From Symsagittifera roscoffensis (Eukaryota; Xenacoelomorpha; Acoela; Convolutidae), in contig NC_087063.1 in the NCBI RefSeq assembly GCF_963678635.1, forward strand, positions 43,292,759-43,356,758: DNA of 64,000 bases, written 5' to 3'. This document shows positions 63,722-64,000 of the stretch, one piece after another. The notes under the pieces are model-generated. The model did no database searches. It saw nothing but the letters and a program-made list of their open reading frames with translations, and was not told where the DNA came from. Each line of letters begins with the position of its first letter. Within the stretch, counting starts at the first letter, position 1. A program made the translations under genes and the position numbers.

Positions 63722-64000
63722 CGCCTCGAGAAATGAGTCAGACAACGGAGACACGGCTCCCGACAGCAACAGGTCGAGTGACAATCCCGGACCCTAGTGA
63801 CACCTTGGGTGACCCCGTCGTGGAACAAACGGTGAGGAAGCTGATAGAGACAGCTGGACGACTGGTCGCCAACAAGAATGCGCCAGGTTCCAGGGTGACT
63901 GCACCCTATGGAACGATCAATGACACGGGCAGAGTACGACTCTCCCAGACCGTGATCAGACAGGGAATAAGCGACGTGACGCCACTAATGGGGAGCTGTA
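63709..64000 (+). CDS. Unidentified ORF, open to the window edge
   Basis: Reading MELLTPREMSQTTETRLPTA, the frame is open through VVEQTVRKLIETAGRLVANK to the last base. The frame is also open upstream to about 63607, so the ATG is not necessarily the start. I recognise no domain. It is the continuation, in a third frame, of the two ORFs before it. Confidence 0.5.
   Translation, partial: MELLTPREMSQTTETRLPTATGRVTIPDPSDTLGDPVVEQTVRKLIETAGRLVANKNAPGSRVTAPYGTINDTGRVRLSQTVIRQGISDVTPLMGSC

Overview
This is a stretch of an invertebrate animal genome. The evidence is spliced host exons with GT-AG introns, very large AT-rich introns, and a dense collection of animal-type retroelements (Penelope-like, CR1/Jockey-type LINEs, an R2-like endonuclease LINE and a Ty3/Gypsy element). 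Nothing bacterial is present. I cannot name the species from the sequence alone.

Region 1 (1-22.9 kb, AT-rich) is mainly a host gene on the minus strand. Six exons, with compatible splice phases at every junction, encode the N-terminal part of a TBC1D8/TBC1D9-like Rab GTPase-activating protein up to its first GRAM domain: 22185-22071, 16652-16428, 5799-5573, 5102-4966, 4606-4467 and 4114-3977. Its introns hold an AAAT-rich satellite (0.6-1.83 kb), tRNA-derived SINE-like fragments, an old repeat family (7.7-12.1 kb), a three-unit ~1.04 kb tandem triplication (12.16-15.29 kb) and a decayed minus-strand LINE with a 2A-like motif near its N-terminus (17.88-20.73 kb). A single ubiquitin-specific-protease exon lies at the far left.

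Region 2 (25-45 kb) is a retroelement graveyard. Pieces of one Penelope-like element (PLE) recur: N-terminal region, RT motif A (DVKSLFTNV), motif C (YVDD) and a GIY-YIG endonuclease tail. They are broken up and amplified into a composite array whose unit joins a PHD-finger-like fragment directly to the PLE YVDD segment. The cleanest part is a 504-bp tandem repeat at 40.56-42.07 kb. A CR1-type LINE with SGNH-esterase ORF1 remnants, APE endonuclease and RT lies at 30.6-35.15 kb. Its 3' part is duplicated 3,319 bp downstream.

Region 3 (46.2-49.4 kb) is a LINE coding for a PHD finger, a C2H2-like finger, an RT and a C-terminal CCHC plus PD-(D/E)XK (restriction-like) endonuclease. Two frameshifts surround its YLDD catalytic motif.

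Region 4 (about 49.5-64.0 kb, clearly more GC-rich) is a long Ty3/Gypsy element running off the right edge. It has a ~3.5 kb leader carrying many copies of a TCCGGAGGGGTC-type motif, a gag with two CCHC knuckles, protease, RT, RNase H and integrase, a long C-terminal tail and then a macro (ADP-ribose-binding-type) domain. Beyond that are coiled-coil ORFs I do not recognise. Several in-frame stops and frameshifts show this copy is defective or carries sequencing errors. The macro-domain Gypsy element, the leader repeats and the unknown downstream ORFs are the best candidates for something under-described.
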